A DNA stretch of 64,000 bases from Corynebacterium liangguodongii (GTDB lineage Bacteria; Actinomycetota; Actinomycetes; Mycobacteriales; Mycobacteriaceae). Below the pieces are notes generated by a model, which ran no database searches, had not been told where the DNA came from, and worked only from the letters and a program-made list of their open reading frames with translations. This document shows, one piece after another, positions 9,382-16,491 of the stretch. The position numbers and the translations under genes are program-made. The stretch covers positions 1,922,001 to 1,986,000 of the forward strand of contig NZ_CP026948.1 in assembly GCF_003070865.1 (NCBI RefSeq), read 5' to 3'. Numbering within the stretch: position 1 is the first letter of the stretch; every line of letters starts with the position of its first letter.

Positions 9382-10716
9382 ATGCGTTGGGGATTATTAG
9401 CAGTGTTGTCGGCCGGCCTCTTGCTCATCGGGCTGGATAACTCGATCCTGTATACCGCAATGCCGACGATCGCGCAGCAGCTCGGCACCTCCCCGCAACA
9501 AGACCTGTGGATCATCAACGCCTACCCCTTGGCCGTCGCTGCCCTCATGCTGGGCACGGGCCCGCTCGGCGACAGGTATGGCCACGCGCTGCTCTTCTCC
9601 ATCGGGCTTATCGCCTTTGGTGTGGCCTCGGTGTGTTGCGCGGCCGCCCCCACCCCGGAGCTCCTCATCGCCGCGCGCGGCCTGCTCGGGGTAGCGGCCG
9701 CGGTGATGATGCCGCCCACGCTCGCGCTCATCCAGCAGACGTTTGTCAACGCCCGCGAGCGCAACACCGCAGTGGGCATCTGGGCCTCCGCGTCCACGGT
9801 GGGTGCGGCCGCCGGCCCCGTCGTCGCCGGCCTGTTGCTCGAGCGGTTCTGGTGGGGCTCGATCTTCCTCGTCAACGTCCCCATCGTCGCTGCCGCGCTC
9901 GCCGCGCTCGCGTTTATCCGCCCGCGCAACCTGCACCGCCCGGGCTCGCTTATCGACGCCCCCTCGGTCGCCCTCTCCGCGCTCACCCTCATCTGCTTCA
10001 CCCTCGCGCTGAAGGGCCAGCCCCTCTTCGCCGTTCCTGCGGTAGCCGGCGGGTGGCTCTTTGGGCGTCGCCAAGCGCGGCTCGAGCGCCCCCTGCTTCG
10101 CCTCGACCTGTTCGCCAACCGCACGCTCACGGGCGGGGTCGTTGCTGCAGGCTTCGCTTACCTCGGCGTGGCGTCCGTGGAGTACCTCGCCACCCAGCGC
10201 TTCCAAACGGTAGCGGGCTTAAGCCCGCTCGAGGCCGGCGCGCTCGTCGCCCTCGTGGTCGTGGCCGCGCTGCCGTCCTCCATCCTCGCCGGGGCGCTGC
10301 TCCACCGCACCGGCTACCTCCCCCCGATCGTCGGCGGGAGCCTGCTGGCCGCGGCCGGGGTCGCGCTCGCCGCACTCAACGTCGATCACACGCCCACGTT
10401 CCTCGCCGCGATGCTCTGCCTCGGGGCCGGCACGGGCGGCGCGTTTTCCGCCGCGTCGACCGCGATCATCTCGGCCGCGCCTCCGCACCACGAGGGCATG
10501 GCCGCCGGGGTCGAAGAGGTCACCTACGAGCTTGGCGCGCTCGTCGGCGTCGCCTTCATCGGCACCTGCGCCGCGACGCTGGGCGCCCACCTCACCGAGC
10601 GCGGGCTCGAGCCCGCTGAGGCAACAGATGCCGCTTTCGCCGCCTCGCTCGGCGCGGTCGCCGCGATCTTGGCGGCCACCGCGGCGGCGAGCGCGTGGCT
10701 CTTCGCCCGGCGTTAG
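9382..10716 (+). CDS. Major facilitator superfamily drug exporter (DHA2-like)
   Basis: 444 residues, almost entirely hydrophobic helices. The N-terminus LLIGLDNSILYTAMPTIAQQLGTS resembles DHA2 proton antiporters (EmrB/QacA group; the D in motif D1). Motif A is seen as GPLGDRYGHALLF, and antiporter motif C-like glycine spacing in TVGAAAGPVVAGLLLE. The length is on the short side for a 14-helix DHA2 protein. It should sit in the cytoplasmic membrane and export a toxic compound; the substrate is unknown. It is transcribed divergently from the PhoR-like regulator and followed by tRNA-Thr on the opposite strand. Confidence 0.85.
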   Translation: MRWGLLAVLSAGLLLIGLDNSILYTAMPTIAQQLGTSPQQDLWIINAYPLAVAALMLGTGPLGDRYGHALLFSIGLIAFGVASVCCAAAPTPELLIAARGLLGVAAAVMMPPTLALIQQTFVNARERNTAVGIWASASTVGAAAGPVVAGLLLERFWWGSIFLVNVPIVAAALAALAFIRPRNLHRPGSLIDAPSVALSALTLICFTLALKGQPLFAVPAVAGGWLFGRRQARLERPLLRLDLFANRTLTGGVVAAGFAYLGVASVEYLATQRFQTVAGLSPLEAGALVALVVVAALPSSILAGALLHRTGYLPPIVGGSLLAAAGVALAALNVDHTPTFLAAMLCLGAGTGGAFSAASTAIISAAPPHHEGMAAGVEEVTYELGALVGVAFIGTCAATLGAHLTERGLEPAEATDAAFAASLGAVAAILAATAAASAWLFARR

Positions 10717-10723
10717 CGGAGTA

Positions 10724-10799
10724 TGGAGCTGGAGACGAGACTTGAACTCGCAACCTACGCATTACAAGTGCGTTGCGCTACCGATTGCGCCACTCCAGC
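10724..10799 (-). tRNA. tRNA-Thr (anticodon TGT), CCA encoded
   Basis: On the minus strand the acceptor arm GCTGGAG pairs with CTCCAGC, followed by discriminator T and an encoded CCA. The anticodon stem ACGCA/TGCGT holds the 7-nt loop CTTGTAA with anticodon TGT, which reads ACA and other ACN codons. The D arm (GCGC...GCGC) and the T arm (GCGAG TTCAAGT CTCGT) are both intact. It lies about 70 bp before the divergent threonine exporter gene. Confidence 0.97.
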
Positions 10800-10868
10800 A
10801 ATGCTGGATAATCCTACACGGCGGCGGGGCGGGTGCGTCAATGGCGGCCACCGGATAGGGTGAACCGT

Positions 10869-12440
10869 GTGACGCAAGGGGTTTTTTCGCGCCTGGGGGC
10901 GCTTTTTGAGGGCGCGACGGGCAGCCGCGGCGCCGTAGCCACCATCGACGAGGTGCGCACCTCTCCCCCGCCCTCGGTGCTCGCCCCGATCGACCTGCAA
11001 GACCCCGCCCAGGTGGCGGCGGTGATGAACATCGCCGCCCGGATCGGCTCGATCCTCATTACCAACGGCACGACGAGCTCCGATGCGCGCGCCTCCATCC
11101 ACACCGTGACCTCGTCCTACGGGCTGCACTATTGCCACATCGACATCACGGTGAACACGATGACCATCCACACGATCATCGGGGTGGACCGGCGCACCCC
11201 CGTGAGCGTGTTTCGCGTGGTCACCGACCTATCGGAGAACTACCACAAGCTCCAGGAGGTCGACCGACTCATCCGCTCGATCCGCTCCGGCGCCACCCCT
11301 CCCGAGGTCGCGGAGAAGATCCTCGACGACATTGAGCGCTCCTACATCCCGTACCGCAACCTGCGCTTCCTCGGTGGCTGGGCGGTGATGGGATCGGCGA
11401 TCGCGATCCTTCTGGGCGGCGATGTGTTCATGGCGGCGCTTGGCGGTTTCACTGCGTTTTTGATCATGGGCATCAACAAGATCCTCTCCCGCAACGACCT
11501 GCCGTACTTCTTTCACTGCGTCCTCGGCGGGCTGCTGGCCACAATCCCGGCGCTGATGTTCTACAACTTCTCCGCCCAGATCGGCCAGCCGATCGTGCCC
11601 AGCCAGGTCATCGCCACTGGCATCGTGGTGCTGCTCGCGGGCCTCACCCTCGTGCAGTCGCTTCTCGACGGCATCACCGGCGCCCCGGTGACGGCCTCGG
11701 CGAGGTTTTTCCAAACCATGCTCCACACCGGTGGCATCGTCGCCGGCGTGGCCACCGGCATCACGCTCGGCGAGATGTTCGGGGTAGGCCTGCCGCCGCT
11801 GGAGACCATGCTGGGCACCCCGACGTTCGGATCGGCCGTCGCCCGCGTCCTCGGGGGCACCGTGGCCGCCTCGGCGTTCGCGGTGACCTGCTTCGCGGAG
11901 CGTCCCGCCGTGTTCGTCTCGGCCGCCACGGCGCTGGCCGGTTCGGTGATCTACTACGTCTTCCTGCTCCCGCTCGGCACCGACCGCCTGCTGGCCACCG
12001 CGGCGTGCGCCGTCGTCATCGGGCTTGCCGGCGGGCTTATCGCCCGCCGATTCATGATCAACCCGGTGATCACCGCGGTGGCCGGGGTGACGCCGTTTTT
12101 GCCTGGCTCGGGGATCTATCGAGGCATGTACGCGATCATGAACGAGCAGATGGTGGTGGGGATGACCAACCTGTTCATGGCGGTGGGCACGTGCATGGCG
12201 CTCGCGGGAGGGGTGGTCTTCGGCGAGTGGATGGCGCGCCGCATCCGCCGCCCGCAGCTCTTTACCCCCTACGCCGCCTTCCGCCGCGCCGGGCGCGTCA
12301 CCTTCACCCAGATCCGCCGCGCCGAGCAGGCCGCCCGCCGCGCGACGCGCCCGAAGCGCGGCGGGTCGACGCGGCTGCCGCGCCCCACCGAGCGAGCCCC
12401 ACGCGACGCAGCGCGTGACACCCCCAGTGGCGTAGAATAA
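10869..12440 (+). CDS. thrE: Threonine/serine exporter ThrE
   Basis: About 523 residues. The first half is soluble (DPAQVAAVMNIAARIGSILITNGTTSSDARASIHTVTSSYGLHY...RLIRSIRSGATPPEVAEKIL), characteristic of the ThrE family; the second half has about ten membrane helices, including PSQVIATGIVVLLAGLTLVQSLLDGITGAPVTASARFF, close to C. glutamicum ThrE. The C-terminal tail is strongly basic (RRATRPKRGG). It exports threonine and serine using the proton gradient. The start is uncertain: GTG at 10869 (used here, with AGG about 7 nt upstream), GTG at 10860 or GTG at 10833. The stop overlaps a possible -10 (TAGAAT, 12433-12438) for the next gene. Confidence 0.92.
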   Translation: MTQGVFSRLGALFEGATGSRGAVATIDEVRTSPPPSVLAPIDLQDPAQVAAVMNIAARIGSILITNGTTSSDARASIHTVTSSYGLHYCHIDITVNTMTIHTIIGVDRRTPVSVFRVVTDLSENYHKLQEVDRLIRSIRSGATPPEVAEKILDDIERSYIPYRNLRFLGGWAVMGSAIAILLGGDVFMAALGGFTAFLIMGINKILSRNDLPYFFHCVLGGLLATIPALMFYNFSAQIGQPIVPSQVIATGIVVLLAGLTLVQSLLDGITGAPVTASARFFQTMLHTGGIVAGVATGITLGEMFGVGLPPLETMLGTPTFGSAVARVLGGTVAASAFAVTCFAERPAVFVSAATALAGSVIYYVFLLPLGTDRLLATAACAVVIGLAGGLIARRFMINPVITAVAGVTPFLPGSGIYRGMYAIMNEQMVVGMTNLFMAVGTCMALAGGVVFGEWMARRIRRPQLFTPYAAFRRAGRVTFTQIRRAEQAARRATRPKRGGSTRLPRPTERAPRDAARDTPSGVE

Positions 12441-12485
12441 TGTTTTTGGTATAGCCCCCGAGCCTGGACGAAGGAGAGCCCCGCA

Positions 12486-12857
12486 GTGCCACCGAAGATC
12501 ACCGACTCCCGCCCTTCCCCCGACGCGGTCCACACCGTTGAGGAGCGTACGGCGGCCGAGGCCCGCAGGATCGTGGCAACCTACGCCGAGGATCTTTTCG
12601 ACGGCGTGACGCTGATGTCCATGCTCGGCGTCGACCCGAAGGGCTTCGTGTACAAGAAGTACGCCGAGGAGCACGAGGCGCAAGCGGCCTCTGAGGCCGA
12701 GGCAGAGGCAGGGACGGCCGCCACGAAGAAGACCACCAAGAAGGCCGCGAAGAAGACCACCAAAAAGACGACAAAGAAGGCCACCAAGAAGGCAACGAAG
12801 AAGACCACCAAGAAAACCGTAAAGAAGGCCACCTCGACCGCGCCCGACGAATCGTAG
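12486..12857 (+). CDS. Small protein with histone-H1-like lysine-rich tail
   Basis: 123 residues. The N-terminal two-thirds is acidic and mixed (VEERTAAEARRIVATYAEDLFDGVTLMSMLGVDPKGFVYKKYAEEH), then residues about 80-118 are a degenerate KKTTKKA/KKATKKA repeat, like the tails of bacterial H1-type DNA-binding proteins and of actinobacterial HU/Lsr2-associated proteins. The start is GTG at 12486 with a clear AAGGAG ribosome site. It lies 10 bp upstream of otsA and 45 bp after thrE, so probably heads the otsA-otsB transcript. A nucleic-acid-binding role is inferred from composition only; no known domain is visible in the N-terminal part. Confidence 0.75.
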   Translation: MPPKITDSRPSPDAVHTVEERTAAEARRIVATYAEDLFDGVTLMSMLGVDPKGFVYKKYAEEHEAQAASEAEAEAGTAATKKTTKKAAKKTTKKTTKKATKKATKKTTKKTVKKATSTAPDES

Positions 12858-12867
12858 GGCCGGGGAG

Positions 12868-14169
12868 ATGACGCGCGACAACGCGTTTGTCGTGGTGGCC
12901 AACCGGCTTCCGGTTGACCGCACAGCAGCCCCGTCGGGGTGGCAGGCCTCCCCCGGCGGTCTCGTGGCCGCGCTCGCCCCGGTCCTGCGCGAGCGCTCGG
13001 GCTGCTGGGTGGGGTGGCCCGGCGAGCCCGACGTAGAGATTGCCCCCTTCGAGTTCGAGGGCATCTCGCTGCGTCCCGTTGCGCTCAGCGCGCGGGAGTT
13101 CGAGGACTTCTACGAGGGTTTTTCCAACTCCAGCCTGTGGCCCCTCTACCACGACCTCATCGTCGCCCCGTCCTACGAGGCCGCGTGGTGGGAGGCGTAC
13201 CAGGAGGTCAACCGGAAGTTCGCGGATGCTGCCGCGGCGGCCGCCGCCCCCGGCGCGACGGTGTGGGTACAGGACTACCAGCTCCAGCTCGTGCCCGGGT
13301 TGCTCAAGCAGGCCCGCCCCGACGTCACAGTGGGATTCTTCCTCCACATCCCGTTTCCCTCCCCCGACCTCTTCCGGCAGCTGCCGTGGCGCGACGAGAT
13401 CACCCGCGGACTCGCCGGCTGCGACCTCATCGGGTTCCAACGCGAGGAAGACGAGCGCAACTTCCGCGCCCTCGTCGGTCCCTCCGGGCCGAGGTCTGGC
13501 ACCTTCCCCATTTCCATCGACCCGCAGGCGATCCGCCCGGGCGGGCAGGAGGACGTCGAGACGCTGCGCGAGCGGCTGGGCGCCCCTGAGACAGTCATGC
13601 TCGGGGTGGACAGGATGGACTACACCAAGGGCATCCTGCAGCGGCTCTTGGCCGTAGAGTGCCTGTTAGAGCAGGGCACGCTTGGGCGCGTCGCTGTCGT
13701 CCAGCTCACCACCCCGTCGAGGGAACGCATCGAGCACTACCAGCAGACCCGCCGCGAGGTCGAGGAGGCGGTGGGGCGCATCAACGGGCGCTTCGGGGAG
13801 GTCGGCCGCCCGATCGTGCACTACATCCATCGCCCCGTGCCCAAGGCGGAGCTGGGAACCTACTACCGCGCTGCCGACGTCATGTTGGTCACTCCGTTTA
13901 AGGACGGAATGAACCTGGTGGCCAAGGAGTTCGTCTCCTGCTGCGCCGACGACGCGGCCCTGGTGCTATCCGAGTTCGCGGGGGCGGCCGTCGAGCTCGA
14001 CCGCGCGCACTTGTGCAACCCCTTTGACGTGGGGTCGATCCAGGAAGCGATCACTGCCGCCGTGGGTGACCACCGGGACGCGCGGGTGGACGACATGCGC
14101 GCGATGCGCCGCGCCGTCCTCGGCCACGACGTCTTCGACTGGGCTCGCGAGTTCTTGGGGGCGCTATGA
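12868..14169 (+). CDS. otsA: Trehalose-6-phosphate synthase
   Basis: 433 residues. A GT20 glycosyltransferase joining UDP- or GDP-glucose to glucose-6-phosphate. Landmarks: VVVANRLPVD, SPGGLVAAL, WVGWPG, the active-site stretch WVQDYQLQLVPGLL, FFLHIPFPSPDLFRQLPWR, GVDRMDYTKGILQRL and PFKDGMNLVAKEFV. The protein is about 50 residues shorter than C. glutamicum OtsA as I recall it; the shortening is mainly between IGFQREEDERNF and GTFPISID (about residues 190-215), where the usual loop before FPISID is missing. Catalytic segments appear intact, so it is probably active. It overlaps the next gene by 4 bp (ATGA), indicating translational coupling. Confidence 0.93.
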   Translation: MTRDNAFVVVANRLPVDRTAAPSGWQASPGGLVAALAPVLRERSGCWVGWPGEPDVEIAPFEFEGISLRPVALSAREFEDFYEGFSNSSLWPLYHDLIVAPSYEAAWWEAYQEVNRKFADAAAAAAAPGATVWVQDYQLQLVPGLLKQARPDVTVGFFLHIPFPSPDLFRQLPWRDEITRGLAGCDLIGFQREEDERNFRALVGPSGPRSGTFPISIDPQAIRPGGQEDVETLRERLGAPETVMLGVDRMDYTKGILQRLLAVECLLEQGTLGRVAVVQLTTPSRERIEHYQQTRREVEEAVGRINGRFGEVGRPIVHYIHRPVPKAELGTYYRAADVMLVTPFKDGMNLVAKEFVSCCADDAALVLSEFAGAAVELDRAHLCNPFDVGSIQEAITAAVGDHRDARVDDMRAMRRAVLGHDVFDWAREFLGAL

Positions 14170-14627
14170 ACTCCCGGCGTGCACCGATTGCGCTCGCGCT
14201 GGCGGCCTCGCTGGCGCTTCCCGGCTGCGGCAGCGACGCGCAGGACTCCCCGCTTATCGGGCAGACCTGGCAGGTGGTGGCCGTGCACACCGATCCCCTG
14301 TGGCCCGGCGAGCTGCCGGCGGATGCCGCGGGCAAGGCAGAGCTGCGCGTGAGCGGATCCTCGCTGCGGGCAACGACGGGCTGCGCACCGCTGCGAGCCA
14401 GGGTTGAGAGGGGCGATCAGGACCCGGACCGCCTCACTCTTCACGAGGTCGAGCTCGGTGAGGTGGGCGCGTGCGACGGGGGTTCGCGCCACGTCCACGA
14501 CCAGCTCACCGGACTGTTGACGGAAGGGGCCCAGTTCGACGTGCGGATGTTCGGCGAGCGGGAGGCGACGCTGACTGTGGTGGGGGATGCGGTTGATCGG
14601 GCGTCGATAAGGGTGATGGCGCTGTGA
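14166..14627 (+). CDS. Small lipoprotein encoded between otsA and otsB
   Basis: 153 residues. A short signal peptide ends in a lipobox (LALPGCGSD, Cys at about 20), so the protein is probably exported and lipid-anchored. The rest has two further cysteines (TTGCAPLRA and GACDGG) and a fold resembling META/HslJ domains (LIGQTWQVVAVH...LRVSGSSLRATTGCAPL...), but that match is only by eye. It overlaps otsA by 4 bp upstream and otsB by 4 bp downstream, so all three are translationally coupled. C. glutamicum, as I recall, carries an uncharacterised gene at the same place. A role linked to trehalose or the cell envelope is inferred from position only. Confidence 0.8.
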   Translation: MNSRRAPIALALAASLALPGCGSDAQDSPLIGQTWQVVAVHTDPLWPGELPADAAGKAELRVSGSSLRATTGCAPLRARVERGDQDPDRLTLHEVELGEVGACDGGSRHVHDQLTGLLTEGAQFDVRMFGEREATLTVVGDAVDRASIRVMAL

Positions 14628-15370
14628 CGGGCCTCGACGCCGCGGTTGAGCGTATCGCCGCCGCCCCGCGCCTTCTCGTCTGCGTCGACTTCGACGGCAC
14701 CATCTGCGAGCTCGGCCCCGACCCTTACGCCGTGAGCGCGCACCCGGGGGCGATCGAGGCGCTGACGTCCCTCATGGCGCTGCCCGCCACGCAGGTCGCC
14801 GTGCTCTCCGGGCGCCACCTCGACGGCCTGCGGCGCGTCCTGCCGCTGGGGGATCCGGCGGTGATCGTCGGCTCCCACGGCGCCGAATCCGCCCATCCCC
14901 CGGTGCTGAGTAAGGCGGACGCCGCCTACCTTGCCGACATCGAGCGCCGCCTCGAGCGCCTCGTCGTGCCCGGCGCGTTTGTCGAGGTCAAGCCCTACCA
15001 GCGCGTGATCCATGCCGCCCGCCTCGCCGAGCGGGACCCGGATGCGGCGCAGGCCGTGCTCGAGCGCGCCCGCGCCATCGACACCGGCGGCAGGCCCGTG
15101 GTCGAGGGGCACAACATCGTGGAGTTCTCCGCCCTCGAGGTGACGAAGGGCTCGTGGCTGGGCGAGCACAAGGCGCTTTTCGACGCCACCTTCTTCGCCG
15201 GGGACGACCGGACCGACGAAACCGCCCTCGGCGTGCTCGGCCCGGCGGACGTCGGGGTCAAGGTCGGCTCGCAACCCTCGATCGCCGCCCACCGAGTCAC
15301 GGGCGTCGAGGAACTTGCCGGGGTGCTCGGGCGCCTTGCCGCGGCGCGCTCACGGTTCGCCCGGCGATAA
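14624..15370 (+). CDS. otsB: Trehalose-6-phosphate phosphatase
   Basis: 248 residues. A HAD-superfamily phosphatase removing phosphate from trehalose-6-phosphate. Motif I is CVDFDGTICEL (nucleophile DFDGT), motif II lies around AVLSGRHLDGL, and motif IV is FAGDDRTDETAL. VGSHGAES is typical of OtsB. The start is GTG at 14624, inside the 4-bp overlap with the lipoprotein gene. The last 74 bp overlap the 3' end of the convergent LacI regulator gene, a long but plausible tail-to-tail overlap; both C-termini are low-complexity and basic. Together with OtsA it supplies trehalose, an osmoprotectant and the mycolate carrier in this genus. Confidence 0.93.
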   Translation: MTGLDAAVERIAAAPRLLVCVDFDGTICELGPDPYAVSAHPGAIEALTSLMALPATQVAVLSGRHLDGLRRVLPLGDPAVIVGSHGAESAHPPVLSKADAAYLADIERRLERLVVPGAFVEVKPYQRVIHAARLAERDPDAAQAVLERARAIDTGGRPVVEGHNIVEFSALEVTKGSWLGEHKALFDATFFAGDDRTDETALGVLGPADVGVKVGSQPSIAAHRVTGVEELAGVLGRLAAARSRFARR

Positions 15371-16421
15371 GACGCGTCGGCAGGATCACCTCGCGCGGAG
15401 CCTCGCGGCGCGGGTCGCGGGATTCGATGAGCGAGCGCAGCATCGCCCCGGCCGCCTCCCCCTTGCCCACGTTGGGCTGCTCCACGGTGGTCAGGCCAGC
15501 CGCGCGCGCGGCTGCCGTGGCATCGAAGCCCGTGACCGAGAGCTCGCCGGGCACGTCTATCCCCGCCGCCGCGCAGTAGTCCAACACCCCGAGCGCCATC
15601 GAGTCGGTGGTGCACAGCACCGCCGTGAGCTCGGGGTGGGCTGTAAGGAGCTCGCCGGCGCCCCCCGCGGCGCTGTCCCTGTCATTGAGGTGGCGGGTCA
15701 CGATCGGAACATCCCCCACCCCGGCGGCGTCGAAGACGTCGAGGGCGCCGCGCACCCGCGCGCGTTGGACGTGGAGGTCGGCGTCGGCGAGCTCGGGGCG
15801 GTTAACGGGGCCGTTGCGCGGGGTGGAGAACAGGCGCTTGGTGAGGATTCCGATGTGGCGATGCCCGGCGTCGATAAGCACGCGCGCTGCCTTTGTGATG
15901 GCGGCTGCGTCGTCGATGCCCACGAAGTGCGCGCCAGGCTCACCGGTCGGCTGGTCGCACACGACGACCGGCAGGCCGCGCTCGTAGGCGGCTTTGAGGT
16001 GGGGATCTTTCGCGGGGACCGAATAGACGATAAACCCGTCAACGATAGCGCCCGTGACCAGCGCGGGGTTGGCCTCTTCCGGGCCCACGGGGATGAGGGT
16101 GAGGCATAACCGAGTCTGCCGGGCGAGACCGGCGAGGAAGTCGACGGATGCTTCGTCTTCGAAGGCGAAGTGCAGTGCCTCGGTAAGGATCACTCCGACG
16201 GCCCCCGCGCGGCGCGTGCGTAGCGAGCGCGCCGTCGGGTCCGGCCCCGAATAGCCCCGCTTCCGGGCGGCGGCGAAGATGCGTTCCCGCAACTCCTCCG
16301 AGAGCTGGTCCGGCCTGTTGTAGGCGTTGGAGACGGTGGTGCGGGACACGCCGAGCTCCGCGGCGATTGAGGCCAGCGTGTTCGGGGAGACGCGCCGCGG
16401 GCGGCGGGACCGTTCGGGCAT
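15297..16421 (-). CDS. ipsA: LacI-family transcriptional regulator, IpsA-like
   Basis: 374 residues. N-terminal LacI helix-turn-helix (SPNTLASIAAELGVSRTTVSNAYNRPDQLSEELRERI, about residues 13-47) and a periplasmic-binding-protein-like effector domain (GVILTEALHFAF...VVCDQPTGEPGAHFVGIDDAAA). Position next to otsB and divergent from a zinc ABC importer matches IpsA of C. glutamicum, a myo-inositol-responsive regulator of cell-wall precursor genes; that function is transferred by synteny, not shown here. A -10-like TAGGAT (minus strand, 16434-16429) ends 7 nt before the ATG, suggesting a leaderless transcript. The perfect palindrome TTCAATTGAA (16451-16460) falls near its -35 region and is a candidate operator. 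Confidence 0.82.
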   Translation of the reverse strand: MPERSRRPRRVSPNTLASIAAELGVSRTTVSNAYNRPDQLSEELRERIFAAARKRGYSGPDPTARSLRTRRAGAVGVILTEALHFAFEDEASVDFLAGLARQTRLCLTLIPVGPEEANPALVTGAIVDGFIVYSVPAKDPHLKAAYERGLPVVVCDQPTGEPGAHFVGIDDAAAITKAARVLIDAGHRHIGILTKRLFSTPRNGPVNRPELADADLHVQRARVRGALDVFDAAGVGDVPIVTRHLNDRDSAAGGAGELLTAHPELTAVLCTTDSMALGVLDYCAAAGIDVPGELSVTGFDATAAARAAGLTTVEQPNVGKGEAAGAMLRSLIESRDPRREAPREVILPTRLIAGRTVSAPRQGARAPRQVPRRP

Positions 16422-16442
16422 GCGTGCTATCCTAACAGTGCC

Positions 16443-16491
16443 AATAGGCTTTCAATTGAAATAACTTTTCATTAGTGTTTAAATAGGCTTT
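16443..16491 (+). promoter_or_regulatory. Divergent promoter/operator region of ipsA and the zinc importer
   Basis: An AT-rich island in GC-rich surroundings. It holds a direct repeat AATAGGCTTT at 16443-16452 and 16482-16491, a perfect palindrome TTCAATTGAA at 16451-16460, and an inverted repeat TGAAATAACTTTTCA at 16457-16471. For the + strand, TTGAAA (16456-16461) and TTAAAT (16479-16484) are 17 bp apart with the ATG of the binding-protein gene 7 nt after the -10, that is, leaderless. A Zur operator is plausible because the downstream genes import zinc; the TGAAA/TTTCA arms are the best candidate. Confidence 0.55.

Noticed and set aside
12700..12840. DNA tandem repeat as an independent element
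   Set aside because: It is the coding sequence of the KKTTKKA-type tail; the period follows codons and the frame is maintained.
11229..13064. 611-codon open frame antisense to thrE and its downstream neighbours
   Set aside because: It spans three real genes on the other strand and has a low-complexity sequence.
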